Part shown: in pieces, positions 1 to 12,710 of the stretch | Position numbering within the stretch: the stretch's first letter is position 1 | Layout: each line of letters opens with the position of its first letter | Assembly (NCBI GenBank): GCA_902728285.1 | Contig: CACVBU010000732.1 | Span: forward strand, 622,720 to 686,719 | Source: Clytia hemisphaerica | Taxonomy: Eukaryota > Cnidaria > Hydrozoa > Leptothecata > Clytiidae | Length of the DNA stretch: 64,000 nt | Direction: 5' to 3' | Translations under genes and position numbers: made by a program | Notes under the pieces: model-generated | Database searches by the model: none | What the model was told of the DNA's origin: nothing | What the model saw: only the letters and a program-made list of their open reading frames with translations

Positions 1-436
1 TTTGACGAAATTACTCTTTCGTCAAACCAATCTCTTTAGTTAAAAAATGTGATTTCTGATTCTCGGGTTTTGATGTTCTTGGGAGAAGTTCACGGATTAA
101 CGTTTTTTTTCTTTTTATTCATTCATGCGTAGGTTTTCCCTCTTCTGCCTACCTGAAAATCGTGTGTCATTAAACTCTTAAATGACGTTCAATTTATCTG
201 AGCTGATTGAGTAACTTCGTCAACTGGACGCTATATATCACCTGGGTTTTCATTTTGTACCAAAAAGCTACTTGTATGCCGAATTTTTTTTTCTATCTTT
301 TTAGCGTACCCCCACTATTCTTATACAACCATTGCATACATACGTACGGTACATACAAACTGTTTGGATGGCTGGGGACAACGTGTGTGTTGCTCAAAAG
401 AAGAAAATTGGACAACAACCTTTTTATAATATAGAT
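1..436. other. Non-coding left edge
   Basis: No coding exon is recognisable here. The first 26 bases form a perfect short hairpin (arms TTTGACGAAA at 1-10 and TTTCGTCAAA at 17-26, 6-base loop), which may be the end of an element cut by the window edge. The open frame at 207-434 shows no family resemblance and no splice context. Confidence 0.6.
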
Positions 437-701
437 CATGTTCTAGACGTCACGGTTCCGTATCGTTCCAAAACGAAACGGTTCTGAAACAAGTGTGAAT
501 AACGCCAAAATTTGAAAAAAAGAAAATAAGAAGACGTTACAAAGCAAAGCAAATCGGAACGGTTTCGCTCCACTATTTTCATCGGAACAGAACTGCTCCG
601 TTTTATTGCTCCGAAACGCTCCGAAACCAATATGAACACTATCGTGGAAACACTCACGGAAACCATACCGGAATGATACCAGACCGTAACGTCTGAACAT
701 G
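437..701. mobile_element. MITE-like inverted-repeat element, 265 bp
   Basis: The left end CATGTTCTAGACGTCACGG and the reverse complement of the right end, CATGTTCAGACGTTACGG, match over about 20 bases; weaker matching continues inward through CGG/GGAAC-rich sequence. The interior is self-complementary and has no coding potential. No clear target-site duplication is visible, so the superfamily is not assigned. A non-autonomous DNA transposon relic is the simplest reading. Confidence 0.65.
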
Positions 702-1968
702 GTCTTACAGACAATCTTTGAAATACATACAATTAAAAATATGTAAAATAATAAATTATATATAAGGCCATTTGATCATCAATGCATTCCCTCTGTTTTC
801 TTTCTGAAGGAGATAGAAAGTAGAAAGATTTATTAATAGACTACCACCCTTCACGATTTTGAATCTCTTGTCTATCCACAGCTTTAATATCCATTTCACA
901 TTATGTCTGAGATTATAAGCCTGATAAAATATTTTTAAAAGTATCCATAGAGTAACTAATTTAAAAAAAGCCATTCCTCTCTCCGGAATTACGCATCTCC
1001 ACAGGCCAGTTAGAACGCCATGGACATTACGTCATTATGAAACTAAATATCAGATGAGATCGAGCTATTTATATCATGATATTAAAGGTAATTAACGTCT
1101 TACCTGGATAAACCAGTACGTCCGTGTGTTTTGTCATCATCAGAATGTCTAAAAAACGAAGAAAAGAAGAGAAAAAAGCGAGTGGGTGGGATGTCATGCC
1201 TCAAACCTAAACACGGAGAAATAGATTGACCATCGAATGCAGGCTGGAATTTAAGAATATCGAAACATATGATCAAAGTAGAGAATCAAAAGAAAGACAC
1301 GGCAATTTTTTTACGACTAAAATGTAAATATCAAATTAAAAGTGATCACCTGTTATCGCTATTTGATTCATTTTCTCTTATTTGCGACTCTAAATAAAAA
1401 GAATGATATCGAGATTAAGTTGAAATGAGAGGTTGGCCCTCAGAGGTAAAGGTTAATGTCAGGTATGGCGTTTCTATCGTATCGATCAGTAGTTAGTAAC
1501 GTAAAAAAAACCTAGGATACACGGGACGAAGTTGCGCCCAAACTCGTACCCAGAGCCACTTGCATATCGCACTTTTTAATTTTACTTATGGACGCGATAC
1601 AATCGTTCCACGGATAAAAGAGCGCTATATCAGAATGATAAATTAAAAAAGCAAACTAAGGGACTGGGTTCGAGTTTGGGTGATAATTGCCCTTATTATT
1701 ACGCCGAAGCTTATTTTTCTCTACCTCAGAATTTTCGTCACTTTCCTGCCCCCGAAACTTTTTTCACCTTCACCGATTAGGACTCGAAGATCTCTATTAA
1801 ACCCATCGCTGATCCAATTTACACGCCGGCCCTTTTCCGCCGGTGACGAGAAATAGTGCTTTATAAGGGCCGATGATGTTCATATCATTTGACTGATGCC
1901 CCACGGCATCGGAAAAGATGGCGGGAAATAGTATAGGGCGTAAATCCGCCAAATGCCCATCAGGCGGT
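702..1968. other. Non-coding, nothing recognised
   Basis: AT-rich sequence without a supportable exon, RNA gene or repeat. The short antisense frame at 756-974 has neither homology that I recognise nor splice borders. Confidence 0.5.
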
Positions 1969-2111
1969 GTCGGGTGTTGATTGTCGGGTGTTCTCACTAA
2001 GTTAGGAATTTTTAGCACCCGACTGTCGGGTGCACTATTTGTCGGGTGTTTTCGCAAATTTAGAAATTTCAGCACCCGACAAAACACCCGACAGCACCCG
2101 ACTGTCGGGTG
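1969..2111. repeat. Cluster of nine GTCGGGTG / CACCCGAC octamers
   Basis: The octamer GTCGGGTG starts at 1969, 1983, 2025, 2041 and 2104, and its complement CACCCGAC at 2016, 2073, 2085 and 2095. Pairs form stem-loops: 1983-1990 with 2016-2023, 2041-2048 with 2073-2080, and the directly abutting CACCCGAC-T-GTCGGGTG palindromes at 2016-2032 and 2095-2111. Two related roughly 57-bp subunits can be seen, each with a GTCGGGTG...TTAGNAATTT...CACCCGAC hairpin. It is GC-rich in an AT-rich setting. It may be a foldback element core or a multi-site protein-binding region; function is unknown. Confidence 0.75.
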
Positions 2112-5100
2112 CACCGGCAGGGTCGTAAGATATTCATGTTTTTCAACGTCAAGGTGAAAATGCGATTTAGCACTGACCACGGCACCGGAAAATTCTCGAC
2201 CCACATTGAAACAAATGTGTCGCTATTAAGCTGGTTCATCTTTTCAATCGCGGTTTTTTTAGTAAACCCAGGGTAAGATTAGGCTACAATCTATCACAAC
2301 CTGCTTTATTTGAAAATCTACAGGCCGTCTGGAATTTCGAAAAATAAGAAGAAATTGCGATTTTTTAACAAGATTGCAGATTTTTTCATTTAAGCACCAT
2401 ACACCATCTGAAAGCTGAGGATTTCAGCTTTCTAGGGGTGAAATTTGTTTTAAGCTATCATTTTCAGCTCATTAGCGATAGGCTAAAGTTTAACAGTCAT
2501 CGGGCCGATTTTCAGACCGCACCGGCAAAACTCCCCACACCCCGCCACACGGAAGACTAGATTTCATCTGCCATTTTTGGCGTGATTTTGGTGCTTCCGA
2601 AAATTATTTCTTGCTGGCGTGGTGTAAGGAGGCGATTCTTTCAAAAGGTGATTTTTTGTGTTTTGAAAATAGAATAACTTTGGGAATACTTAACCAATTT
2701 TAATAAATGACCCCTCATTTTTCTCACAAAGGTAAGGACTTTCAAATAAAATTAGTTTGGTTTTTTTAAATTTGAGGGGAAAATTTTGTCCTGTCCACCC
2801 TAACGATGGCCCCTAAGGCTCACCACGCACTTTCCAGTTCTTATATAAAATTTGTGAACTAGAACTGTCTAGAGTCATGGCCCAGAAGGCTCAAAAGACA
2901 CTGCGGGTTTTCAAATTAGCGTCAATTTGACGTTAGTCGTGGGAAGAATTGATATGTGAGTGACCGTTTTCGTTTATTCGTTTGATATTCATAAAATAAA
3001 TGTTTATGGGAAAATAATGAATAATGAATAATGAAAACTTGGCCGCATCGAATTCTGAAAATCGTCATTACGGTAAACATATCATTAATTTCCATCAGCC
3101 TTATATATATTCAATTAATTAAATTTTTCACCCACGATCAGCCATTTTTTCTAAGAATAAAGAATATATGCAGGATGATTAAGCATTTCCTTGCTTAGCT
3201 CCAAGGCTTTTAGTGTTCCCGTTCGGACCTGCACATTTTTTTGTGTTTTGTGATGCGGTGGGTGTGGTGAAAATAAGTATCAGTTACTGTAAGAACAGGC
3301 AGTTTGCTTGAGATTTGATTTGGTTGTTGAAGACCAGTTTGCGTCAGTCAGGGCCTCCTTTCACTTTATCGATATTACGCAAACGGCAGTGTGCGCTAAA
3401 TTATTTTGGTTTCGCTTTCGATTTCAAGCAAAGGTCTTAGCAACAGGGCGCGCGTACATAGCAACGGGTCTGGGTAGAAAAATCTAAACATAAAATTCAA
3501 AAAAAATACCAATCGTATAGTGCACTAAAAAATACCCCCTTTCTATGTTTAGTTTGTTCTACCTTGGATTATAACTGAAAATATCTTCAAAAACCTTTGT
3601 CCGCTATCAGCCCGCGCGTTAATCTTTACCCGCTTCAATTCTTAGATAATGAATAAGAGAGGTGCGCTTAGCTAAGCCGTGCTCGCGGGCGATAAATTTA
3701 TGCTTACTTATCTTGTATATTTAGTGGTATTTATACAATGAAAGGGATGTTGACAAAATATGCACGGCGCTGACAAAATATGCACGGCATTGATTATGCA
3801 GGAGATGTTTGTAATACGTGAATTTGTTGTGATATGGAAAAGTGAAGTGTTCAAACAGATTGCCTAAGTGTAGTCACTGTGTAAAAACTGCCATGAAAAA
3901 TGTACTTTGAATGTACATTGAAATTCAAAGTAAAAACCATGTAAAAATTTGAAAACTTATGTCTCAACACCATACGTCTTATCTCTCTCAAAGCTCTCGT
4001 GTAACTGAAGTGAGAGTAACAAAACAGAAAATGTGACTATGGGCGAAAAGAGTCTCAAGGGACGATGACGTAATGAAATATGTTTAATGTTGTGTATATG
4101 AAATAATTGATTTTATTAATGATATACTAATGACTTTTGAAGTCATTTGAGAGTCCTTTAACAGCCTCTTTGAAAAAAGGTCTATTCAACGCCTGTTAAA
4201 GAAAATAATTTGTAGATAGTTCTTTTTATCTTGAAATTTAGAAATACAAACAAAAAAGAATCAAATTTAATATTTCTTTCCTATCTAGATTATATTAGCG
4301 TTAGAATACGGTAAATTTTCACGAAAAATATTTCGCGATGGCAGTACGCCCAATCGCGCCCACGGGAAAGTTCCAATTTTTAATTATCAGGAAATCGTGG
4401 AAACCGGTTCACCACGTGGATAAAAAACATACGGAATGAAACCTGAGAGAAGATTTTCAACCAGATTTATTCAGATAAAGCTATAAGAGGTTCATTACTT
4501 GTGGATTCAAAACCTAGATAAGCAAAAACGAAAGTTGTTGGAAAGGAAAGAGTAAACGCAGAAGGTTTGGTTGTGTTGATCAGGTATGTTTTTATTCTAT
4601 CTGAACTAATATTATAAAAGATCAAGGAGGCCTTGTCTGGTTTGCGTGCAGAGTATGGCAGAAATCATCGAAGTCTCGGGGGCAAAGATTGCTTACTTTT
4701 CAAGCAAGAGCAGGAGCAAAATTTTTATAATATCTACATTTCAGGGGCTGGCTTTTTTGTGGTGGGAAACCAATCTCAGGGGCAGGGAGTTTTGATGTTG
4801 GCTATATTAAGTTGAAGTTGGTTTGATATTCTACGTTTGACGTTTGATATTCGTTTGATATTCGTTTGATATTCTCAAATTTGCGTTTTGAAGTATTTGC
4901 GACTACTTTTGGAATTGGAAACTATTGGAAGCCAATAGAGTTTATTCTCAACGCTCTCCGTCGCATTGTGCTCCCTCTAAAAATTTGTAACCGTCAAACC
5001 TCATTTCGGCCGAAATGACAAGTTGTCTGAAGATTGAAGATTCAATGAGCTTTGCTCTTCAGCTATTTCTAAAAAACATCTAATTAATAATTAGACCATA

Positions 5101-5574
5101 ATAATTTGAGATGGTTTTTAATCAATGATAAACAACTTTTCAGAGCTCTCTGGTGCACCCATAGTTTTGACCCCCCTTTCTTAATAAGGGGGGATGAGAC
5201 CTTCCAAATGTAGAAGAAAGATTTTGTTTTGCATCTCTTGAAAACTAGAAATTATTATTCTTTCATCTCTAGGACAAGCAACCATAACATCAGACAGTTC
5301 CATCAATATGCCAAAAACATTTTGTTCAACCACCTTCACTTCAAGATAGGCCACCATAGAATGAACTTCCTTTTATAGGATGAGCCATATTCATGCTGGT
5401 CTTCATGCTTTTAGCCTCGCACTCCATCGCAGAGGCTAATCAATTTTAATGACTTTTTTGACTAATGACCAAGTTAAAATGTTTTAATTTTTTTATATTT
5501 GAGTATGAAAAAGGCATGCATTCAAATAATAAAGGTTTAAAATGTATGAACGCAGCATTTTTGAGGACCCACAA
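2112..5574. other. Non-coding with short tandem repeats
   Basis: No exon could be supported. Small structures present: an 18-base motif TGACAAAATATGCACGGC repeated twice with a 20-bp period (3751-3790); GTTTGATATTC three times in tandem at 4842-4874 with another copy at 4821-4831; and a perfect hairpin with CCCCCCTT/AAGGGGGG arms at 5171-5193. A 5' untranslated exon and promoter for the downstream PICALM gene could lie here but cannot be located from sequence alone. Confidence 0.5.
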
Positions 5575-6185
5575 CTTTTAAACTTTTCAAGGTACACACT
5601 TGAAATTTTCAGCAATGAAACACTTCAGGGATAGCTCCAGGAAAAGTCAATTTTGAGTTTTCATATAAATCCAAAATGGCGCCCTAGAAATTGAGTTCGA
5701 GTTTTCATACTAAATGCCAATATTTCAAGCTAAAACTTGGTTTTCTCTGGCCAAAATCTCAAAAAGACAAAAATGATTTCAAATGGTGTCCTGAAATCTT
5801 TGGATCTTGGAAGTATTTTGAAAATACTCTCAGAGAACCATAATGGTTTGGGTCAGAAATTTGCCCAAGTTTGCCATTATGGAATGCATTTCCCACTAAA
5901 ACGCGACATTTAGAATTAAAGTCTAATTTTCTCAGGCTAAAATCTCAAAAATGCTTTCAATAGGGTCCTGAAATCAAATGGTGTTGAAAGTATTCTGGAA
6001 ATACTCTGGGAAAACTAAATGGTTTGGGTAAGAAATTTGCCAGAGTCAGCCATTATGGAACTAACTGTATTTCCTACTAAAAATGTGATATTTATAGTTA
6101 AAGTCTAATTTACTCATGCTAAAATCTCAAAAATGGTTTCAAATGGGGTCCTGAAATTTTTTGGTGTTGAAAAACTCTTGGAAAA
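5575..6185. repeat. Diverged tandem repeat, about 184-bp unit, about 3 copies
   Basis: The phrase AAAATCTCAAAAA followed by a CTGAAAT-containing block recurs with phase marks ending at 5760, 5946 and 6128, giving periods of 186 and 182 bp. Each unit also carries a TTTCCNACTAAAA block and an ATGGTTTGGGT-AAATTTGCC block. Copies differ at many positions and by small indels, so the array is old. It ends about 220 bp before the PICALM start codon. Confidence 0.8.
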
Positions 6186-6407
6186 CTATGTTAGTTTAGT
6201 ATGAAGTGAGACAAGAGCCATGTTTTCTAAGAACAAGGCATGTGGTGTTGTCAGAAATTTTGATTGTTGTCATATTTTGTCAATTGCCCTGAATTGCCAA
6301 TAATAATTTCATTGAGGAGCTTCGAAATTTAGAAAAATTACATGTTCTCATCTTATAATTAACAATCTTATCTTGTTTTATAGATTAGGTTATAAGAAAA
6401 GCACAAA

Positions 6408-9400
6408 ATGAATGTAATAGATAGAGTAGAGTCTGCAAAACACACTTTGACAGGATCTGGAATTGGAAAAGCTGTTTCTAAGGCTACGTCACATGAGATT
6501 ATTGGACCTAAAAGAAAACATGTGGATTGTAAGTAAAATTTTTTTTCTCAAGATGCTTTATTGTTGGGCTTTTTCACATTAATTATTTTTAAAGGTGACA
6601 ATTCACATTATTTTGGATATTAACCAAAACCCTTATAGTTTTTGGCTAGACAATCCTCCATCAAAAAATAATTCATTCTTGCACTTTTAGATTTTCTACC
6701 ATGAGTCGATTTATTATTTTGAGAAAATCTGAATTGCTAAACATTACAAATTCAAAAACAATTGGAAACAGTGTTGCCTGGCTGTGCCATCTAATTTTTT
6801 CATAAACCTGAAGAAGTTATAAAATGTTTTCTGCTAATCCAAGCTTAAGTTGAGAAGTGTCCCATAAGCTCCAGGGGCATGTCTTGAGGGTATTTGTCTC
6901 TAGGGGCAATTGTCCAAAAGGGTAATTGTCCGAGAATCTTATTGAAATGGGAATCTTCCATTAGTAAGCCTAATGTGAGAAATTAAAAATCGTGTATTTT
7001 CTTTAACCTTTTCATTTTTAGATATTACACATTCACTTGAAGCCACAAACATTAGTATTCCAGAAGTAGCCGATAGTTTGTTTGAGAGATGTAATAATTC
7101 TAGCTGGGTAGTTGTCTTTAAATCCTTGGTCACTGCACATCACCTTATGGCTAATGCAAACGAGGTTTGACCATTAGTAGTAACTTTTCAATAAACTGTG
7201 TTCTTATTTTGGTAATTATTTTCATAGGGGTCTTGATTTTCAAAGAAAGTTATAAAGATAACATTTGTAGATTGTTGTCAAGAGTTTTTAATAATTGTGA
7301 TTGATTGAACAGCGACTGTTATTTTTTTGTTTATTGTTGGTGGGCATCACTTCACAAAGTCATAGATGTTAAAGTTTTCTCCCTTTTTTTTCAAATTTCC
7401 AGCGATTCATTCAATATGTTGCTTCTCGGCAAACACCATGGATGCTACAAACATTTTTAGATAAGGGTGGCATTCAAGGTAAATACACCAACATTTATTT
7501 ACAGCATATTGTTTCAAAAGTTCTCCCGTATATTACCTTTTGTTTTGTTGCACAAATTATTGTGCTTTCCCTGACAAAGAGTGACCAAAATATTCACGAT
7601 ACAAGTTTTAGAAATATCAATTTTAAGATCTAAAAGTAATGTTCCCTGACATATTTTCTTTTCTTTCTGTAGGATATGACATGTCACACGCTGTTCGTAG
7701 ATATTCCACTTATCTAGCAGAAAAAGCATACTCATACAGACAAATGGGCTATGATTTTTGTCGAGCAGCACGAGGGTAAGCAGCTCTTTACAGTTTTGTT
7801 CTAAAATCTTTTGTCATGTAGAGCGTATGTTTCATTCTGTTTTTTGTTGTAAAACTGACGTGGAATAAAGATGCTTGGGGCTCAAAAGCTCTACGGTTTC
7901 GTTATATTCCCTTTCTTAATTTTTACAGAAGAGATAAAGGAGTACTAAGAAACATGGACACAACAAAGGTATGGCTTTGTATTTTTCTTTGTCTTAGCAC
8001 ATTTTCTATTAAATCAAAGAACAAAAATTCTTCCGGCTGATACCGGTATGGCATCTTTCCAGCACTTTTCCAACACTGTTGTTGAGTCCTACAATTTATA
8101 ATTACAACCGAGAAACATTTTGACAGTAGTAGATTGTGTAACTGCTATTATTTGTTAGAAAAGAATTTGGACTGAGTAGAAACTTTGGCAAGCAATTTGC
8201 TAGGAATGTGCCTGTAACAAAGAAAAAAGTAGGCAATTCGGTTGCAACAACTTTTCTGTTTTTGCTGGAAATTTAATTTTACCTTTTGCGTGGCTACTAT
8301 AATTACATTGCCGGCTCCACCAAACAAATATATCCAGCAAAAACAAGGTTGGTTTGTTACCGGCAAAGATATTATGCCCTATGAATTGGTCACAATTATG
8401 ATAAAAGTGTTATGATATAATAGATGCACAAGTATGACTTGATTTTGATTTTAAAGTACCCATTTGTCTTGTTTTCAGCTACTTAAAGCCCTTCCAGTCA
8501 TACAACAACAAATCGATTCACTCATATCAACAGAGGTACCAAAATGATTTTATTATCAATTTATTATCGTGTTTGTATGCCATCTTTATTTTATTTTGGA
8601 TTGTTGTTTTGAAAGGGGAATCAAAAGTTACATTTTTGTAACTTAGAATTGCAAGGAAACTTAAATACATTTACAGAATAAGTAACAAATTAATCTTTCT
8701 ATTCTCTCTTCAGATAAATTCAAACGACCTTACAAATGGTGTGATCACTGCTGCTTTCATGCTCCTTTTCAAGGTTTTAACTTCATTCATTTGTTGAATG
8801 CATAACTAGAAAGACCACTGAAGACCATCGACCTACCCACTCTTAAGGGGTACCTATCCACTCTTAAGGGAAACCTATCCACTTTTAAGGGGTACCTATC
8901 CGCTCTTAAGGGGTACCTATCCACTCTTTATAAGAGGTACCCCTATCCACCACTCTTAAGGAGTAACCCCCTTACAAAAATTTAATTGAAATTTTTAACC
9001 CCTCAGACCCCATTTTTTCATTGAGGTGAAATTTTCAATCTTTATCCATATTTGAGGGAAGCAATACCCCCCTTTTAGGGTGAGATTTTTGAACCCAAGG
9101 GCAATAGCTTAATAAAACCTAGTCTTATTGTTGATTGTGTTGTACTTTTAGGATTTAATCAGAATATTTGCATGCTATAATGATGGCATCATCAATTTAC
9201 TGGAAAAATATTTCGAAATGAAGAAACTGGATTGTAGAAATGCTTTGGAAATTTACAAAAAATTCTTATCAAGAATGGAGCGTGTTTCCGAGTTCCTGAA
9301 GACTGCAGAGGATGCTGGAATTGATAAAGGCGACATTCCAGATTTGACAAAAGCGCCAGGCAGTTTACTGGAAGCTTTGGAACAACACTTGACATCCCTG

Positions 9401-11631
9401 GAGAAAGGAAAAAGTGCAGCGCCACCAACAAAGTAATAAGCTAAAAAGTTTCATCCCCCATTTTCCCAATTTTTCCATGATTGTACATTTGAGTACATTT
9501 TGACTGGGGAGAAAAAATAAATAGATTTTTGCAATTTTAAAGAGAAAACACTTTTAAACTGGTGTGTAGGAACACAAAACTAAACTGTTTAAAACTGAGC
9601 TATTGTTTTTTTGTTCACAAGGTAGTCTGATTTTTAATTTCTTATCTTTAGACCGTTGACATTGCCTGCATTCAGTGGTGATTCCTCTATCAGTGCTTTC
9701 TCACAACCAGCATCTGCCACTTTCCAACAACCACCACCAGTTCAAGCCAGTAACAAAGAAGAAAGCGACTATTTGACGGAACAACGAAAAATATTAGAAG
9801 CTTTCGAGAAGAAGAAACAATCACAAGATGTCGTCGTCCAACAAAATAATGTGGTGCCCAATCCTCTTAATCCTCCAGCAAGCAAACAGCACCAACAGTC
9901 TGTCAAATCTCCTTTTGCTCCAAGCCAACCGTTCGCCGCCCCAAGCCAACCAGCTCAGCAACCAACTCAGCAACCAACTCTAAACGGATCTGCTTCCACA
10001 AACAACAAACCGTCAGATGATTTGTTGATGCTTGGTGGCTCCTCAAACGCGTTTTCAGTACAAAACACAATGCCATCCTCTAACTTCGCCTCTGCATTCA
10101 ACTCAACACCATCTTATGGTAAGATAAGTGAAATAGTTCGAGGTCAGGGAAGCATGTGCCTTCCGGCCCGGCGATTTTTATGTTTTGAAAAATTTTATTA
10201 TATGTCGGTGTGTTTTGGTTGAAGAGATTTCTTGAATCCTAAATACTTGAAAATAGACAGTGTGACCAAACATACAATTCGAGCCTCGAATAGTTTGAAA
10301 TTACTTAAAGCTAAGCCAAGTGAATTCCGCATGAGATTCGATTTAAAAATTCCCTGTTTACTTGATTTAACCGGTTAAGATGTTAACATTTTTCTCCTAG
10401 GTCAACCCCAACAGAACATGTTCGCTCAGCAACAACAATCCGTCGATTTCAACAACGCTTTTAACAACACTTCTACCTCTGCAACAGTAAACTCATCAAG
10501 CACACCAAACCTAATTGATGATCTGTTACAACCTGAACGACCAAGCAGCTCGTCAGCGGCTATGACCACTATGGATAGTAACGTCAGAATGACTGGAGAT
10601 TTGGATACCGGACTTCAACGCATGGCTCAATCTCTAGGTACAACTCACTGAATTGATCCATGAGGAACCGCCATTAGATAACCTTTGGACCTCCATGCTT
10701 AGAAAATCAAGCTTACTCTTTAAGAGTGAAAGTTAATTTTGAATCCTTCACACTCGATCTAATTTTGTTCGAAAGGGAATACTGCACGATTGATTCATAA
10801 ACATTTGTTTTTTTATAAAGATTACTTTGACGCGAGATAAGCTATTTCAAAATCAATTTTGAATTCTTTCTGTTTAAAAGAGGCCATTGTATTATATGGT
10901 AGATCGTTGATGCATTTAGTTCCCCTCCAACAATTTTTTCAATCTTTTCTAGACGGTTTAAACATTAACCCCAACACAATGAAAGCGAACACTTCTAAAG
11001 GTCATCAATGGAATCAACGTGGTGAAACGAAACTGACTGGTGGCAATAACTACCAAATACGAAATGTCACACCCTCCACCCTTCCGCCCATGAACACGAT
11101 GGGTGGTATGGGTGGTGCACCTATGGGTGGAATGCAACCGCAAGGCATGATGGGAATGAACAGCATGGGTATGATGGGACAACAACAACAATTCCAAATG
11201 CAACCACAACAGCAATTTTACGGCATGAACCAAAGGGTATGAATATACTTCAAAAATTTCCATCTAAATGCTGTAGTCTTTTTTTTGGGGGGGGGGATGG
11301 GGTAAAAGCTCGATGAAAGCCTATAAAGATTAGCCAAGAAACATTTTCGTGGAAAAAAATTTATTCACCATGTGGCAATATTGTCCCTGACCAAAACTTA
11401 AGGTCGTCGTCATCTTAACAATTCTATTTACTTCAATTCCAGCCGGCATTCGGTGGAGGTATGATGCAACCACAACAAGGGGGCATGTACAACGCCAACA
11501 TGGGTATGTCTGCCAGCGCAACAGGTGGTTTCAACGGCATGCAGATGCGACCGCAACAACAACCTATGATGATGGGAGGAGGAATGAACTCGAACAACCC
11601 GATGATGATGAACAACGATCCTTTCAAATAA
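6408..11631 (+). CDS. PICALM: Clathrin coat assembly protein AP180/PICALM, complete
   Basis: Twelve exons join in frame: 6408-6528, 7022-7164, 7403-7478, 7673-7775, 7929-7968, 8479-8535, 8714-8773, 9152-9432, 9652-10118, 10401-10637, 10953-11236 and 11443-11631 (TAA); about 685 aa, close to vertebrate CALM. All introns are GT-AG. Residues 1 to about 290 are the ANTH domain; the phosphoinositide motif KX9KX(K/R)(H/Y) is intact at K25...K35-R-K-H38, and phrases such as [10 protein letters not shown] and [21 protein letters not shown] are diagnostic. The remainder is disordered and rich in Q, N, M and P, with [16 protein letters not shown], a CALM-like GETKLTGG block, Met-Gly repeats and a C-terminal NDPF. 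Known role: binds PtdIns(4,5)P2, clathrin and AP-2 at the plasma membrane during endocytosis. The start is the first ATG leading into the conserved N-terminus. The boundary at 9432 uses a GT two bases before an in-frame TAA, so intron retention there would truncate after the ANTH domain. Confidence 0.95.
8834..8962. repeat. Short tandem repeat in PICALM intron 7
   Basis: A unit close to CTATCCACTCTTAAGGGGTA (about 24-bp period) is repeated about five times with single-base changes, between exons 8714-8773 and 9152-9432. The last part contains an inverted fragment. It is a minisatellite within an intron and no function is visible. Confidence 0.8.
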
Positions 11632-12126
11632 ACTCATTATTTCCCTTTTGCCTCTCACACCTATAGCTAATTTGTAAGTGAGCTTATTTCGTTTGCTAAT
11701 TTTTTTGTTTGTGATGATGTGTGATGTCTCGGATGAGGCATTGGTAGAGTATCATAACAGATGACTCTCTAATTCGATCAAGGGATAAGCAAAAGCTCTC
11801 TTTGAAATACCAAAAGTATTTTAAACGATATTCCATGTTTTTGTTCAAATTACAAAAATATTCCAATTATGGACGTTCGAATTAGAGATATGACTATGTT
11901 CAGAAAGTGTCATTTTTTACTGGAGTACTAGTCAGTCTTGAAAAACTAATGGAAATAACAAGGAAAAATATGAAATGATTGATAATTATATGAAAAGCCA
12001 AAAAAAGCACAATAGTGTAGTAAAGAATCAGTTTATGTTAGTAGCTGGGAACACGATGAAGATAACGATTAGTTTAGCAGTAGAGGATGGTACATGAACT
12101 AGTATCATGGTTATTACCAATGTATG
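11632..12126 (+). other. PICALM 3' flank, probable 3'UTR
   Basis: The AT-rich stretch directly after the PICALM stop codon contains no further exon. I did not find a convincing canonical AATAAA before the transposon at 12127, so the transcript end cannot be fixed; AATAAA hexamers do occur downstream around 13000-13016. Confidence 0.4.
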
Positions 12127-12710
12127 CAGGGCCGGCGAAACCGGGGGGGGGGGGCTAGGTTGCTGTAGTCCCCCCCCCCACTTTTTTGCAAAAAAAAAAA
12201 GAGTGAGAGAGAGAGAGAGAGAGGGTGAGAAAAAAGACTTGGTTACGTTCAACAATGAAGCCAAAACGGTTTAACAATCTTTCTTTGCTCCATATCCATA
12301 TAAAAATCTAACGGATAAACTTGATTTAGATGAAGTTGGTAGAGAGTTGCGTCGACTCGAAAGCATTGCTTTAATTACTTTGGAAAATTTTAATTTTTAT
12401 CACTCTCAATCTACTTTTACTTATGAATTTTGAACATGTAAAAGTCCGCTTTATTTACTTAAAGGTTTCATTTTGTTATTATATAGTAGTATATTCTTTG
12501 GTGATTATCAGTATAAAAAAACGCCTAACTTTTTTGATTTTTTCATTCCAATAACTTCACAAAAATTAAATTTAGACCACTTCTAGGCCAATGTAGAGTA
12601 CCATAATTTCAAAAATTTTATGGCCCGTCGGCCCCAACCATGGTGGTGGGGCCTCCTTAGTCACTATATCATTTAGCCCCCTCACTTTTAAAACCGATTC
12701 GCCGGCCCTG
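12127..12710. mobile_element. 584-bp terminal-inverted-repeat element, CAGGGCCGGC ends
   Basis: The left end CAGGGCCGGCGAAACCG and the reverse complement of the right end (CAGGGCCGGCGAATCGG) match at 15 of 17 positions. The element is flanked on both sides by GTATG (12122-12126 and 12711-12715), a plausible target-site duplication. The interior has G- and C-homopolymers and a GA microsatellite but no transposase. It is a non-autonomous DNA transposon; CAGGG ends are common in hAT elements, but the 5-bp duplication is not typical of hAT, so the superfamily is left open. Confidence 0.8.

Noticed and set aside
1797..2204. 135-aa minus-strand frame
   Set aside because: It runs through the GTCGGGTG palindromic cluster and its repetitive residues follow from that repeat.
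9192..9431. Antisense frame across PICALM exon 8
   Set aside because: It is the shadow of a strongly conserved ANTH-domain exon.
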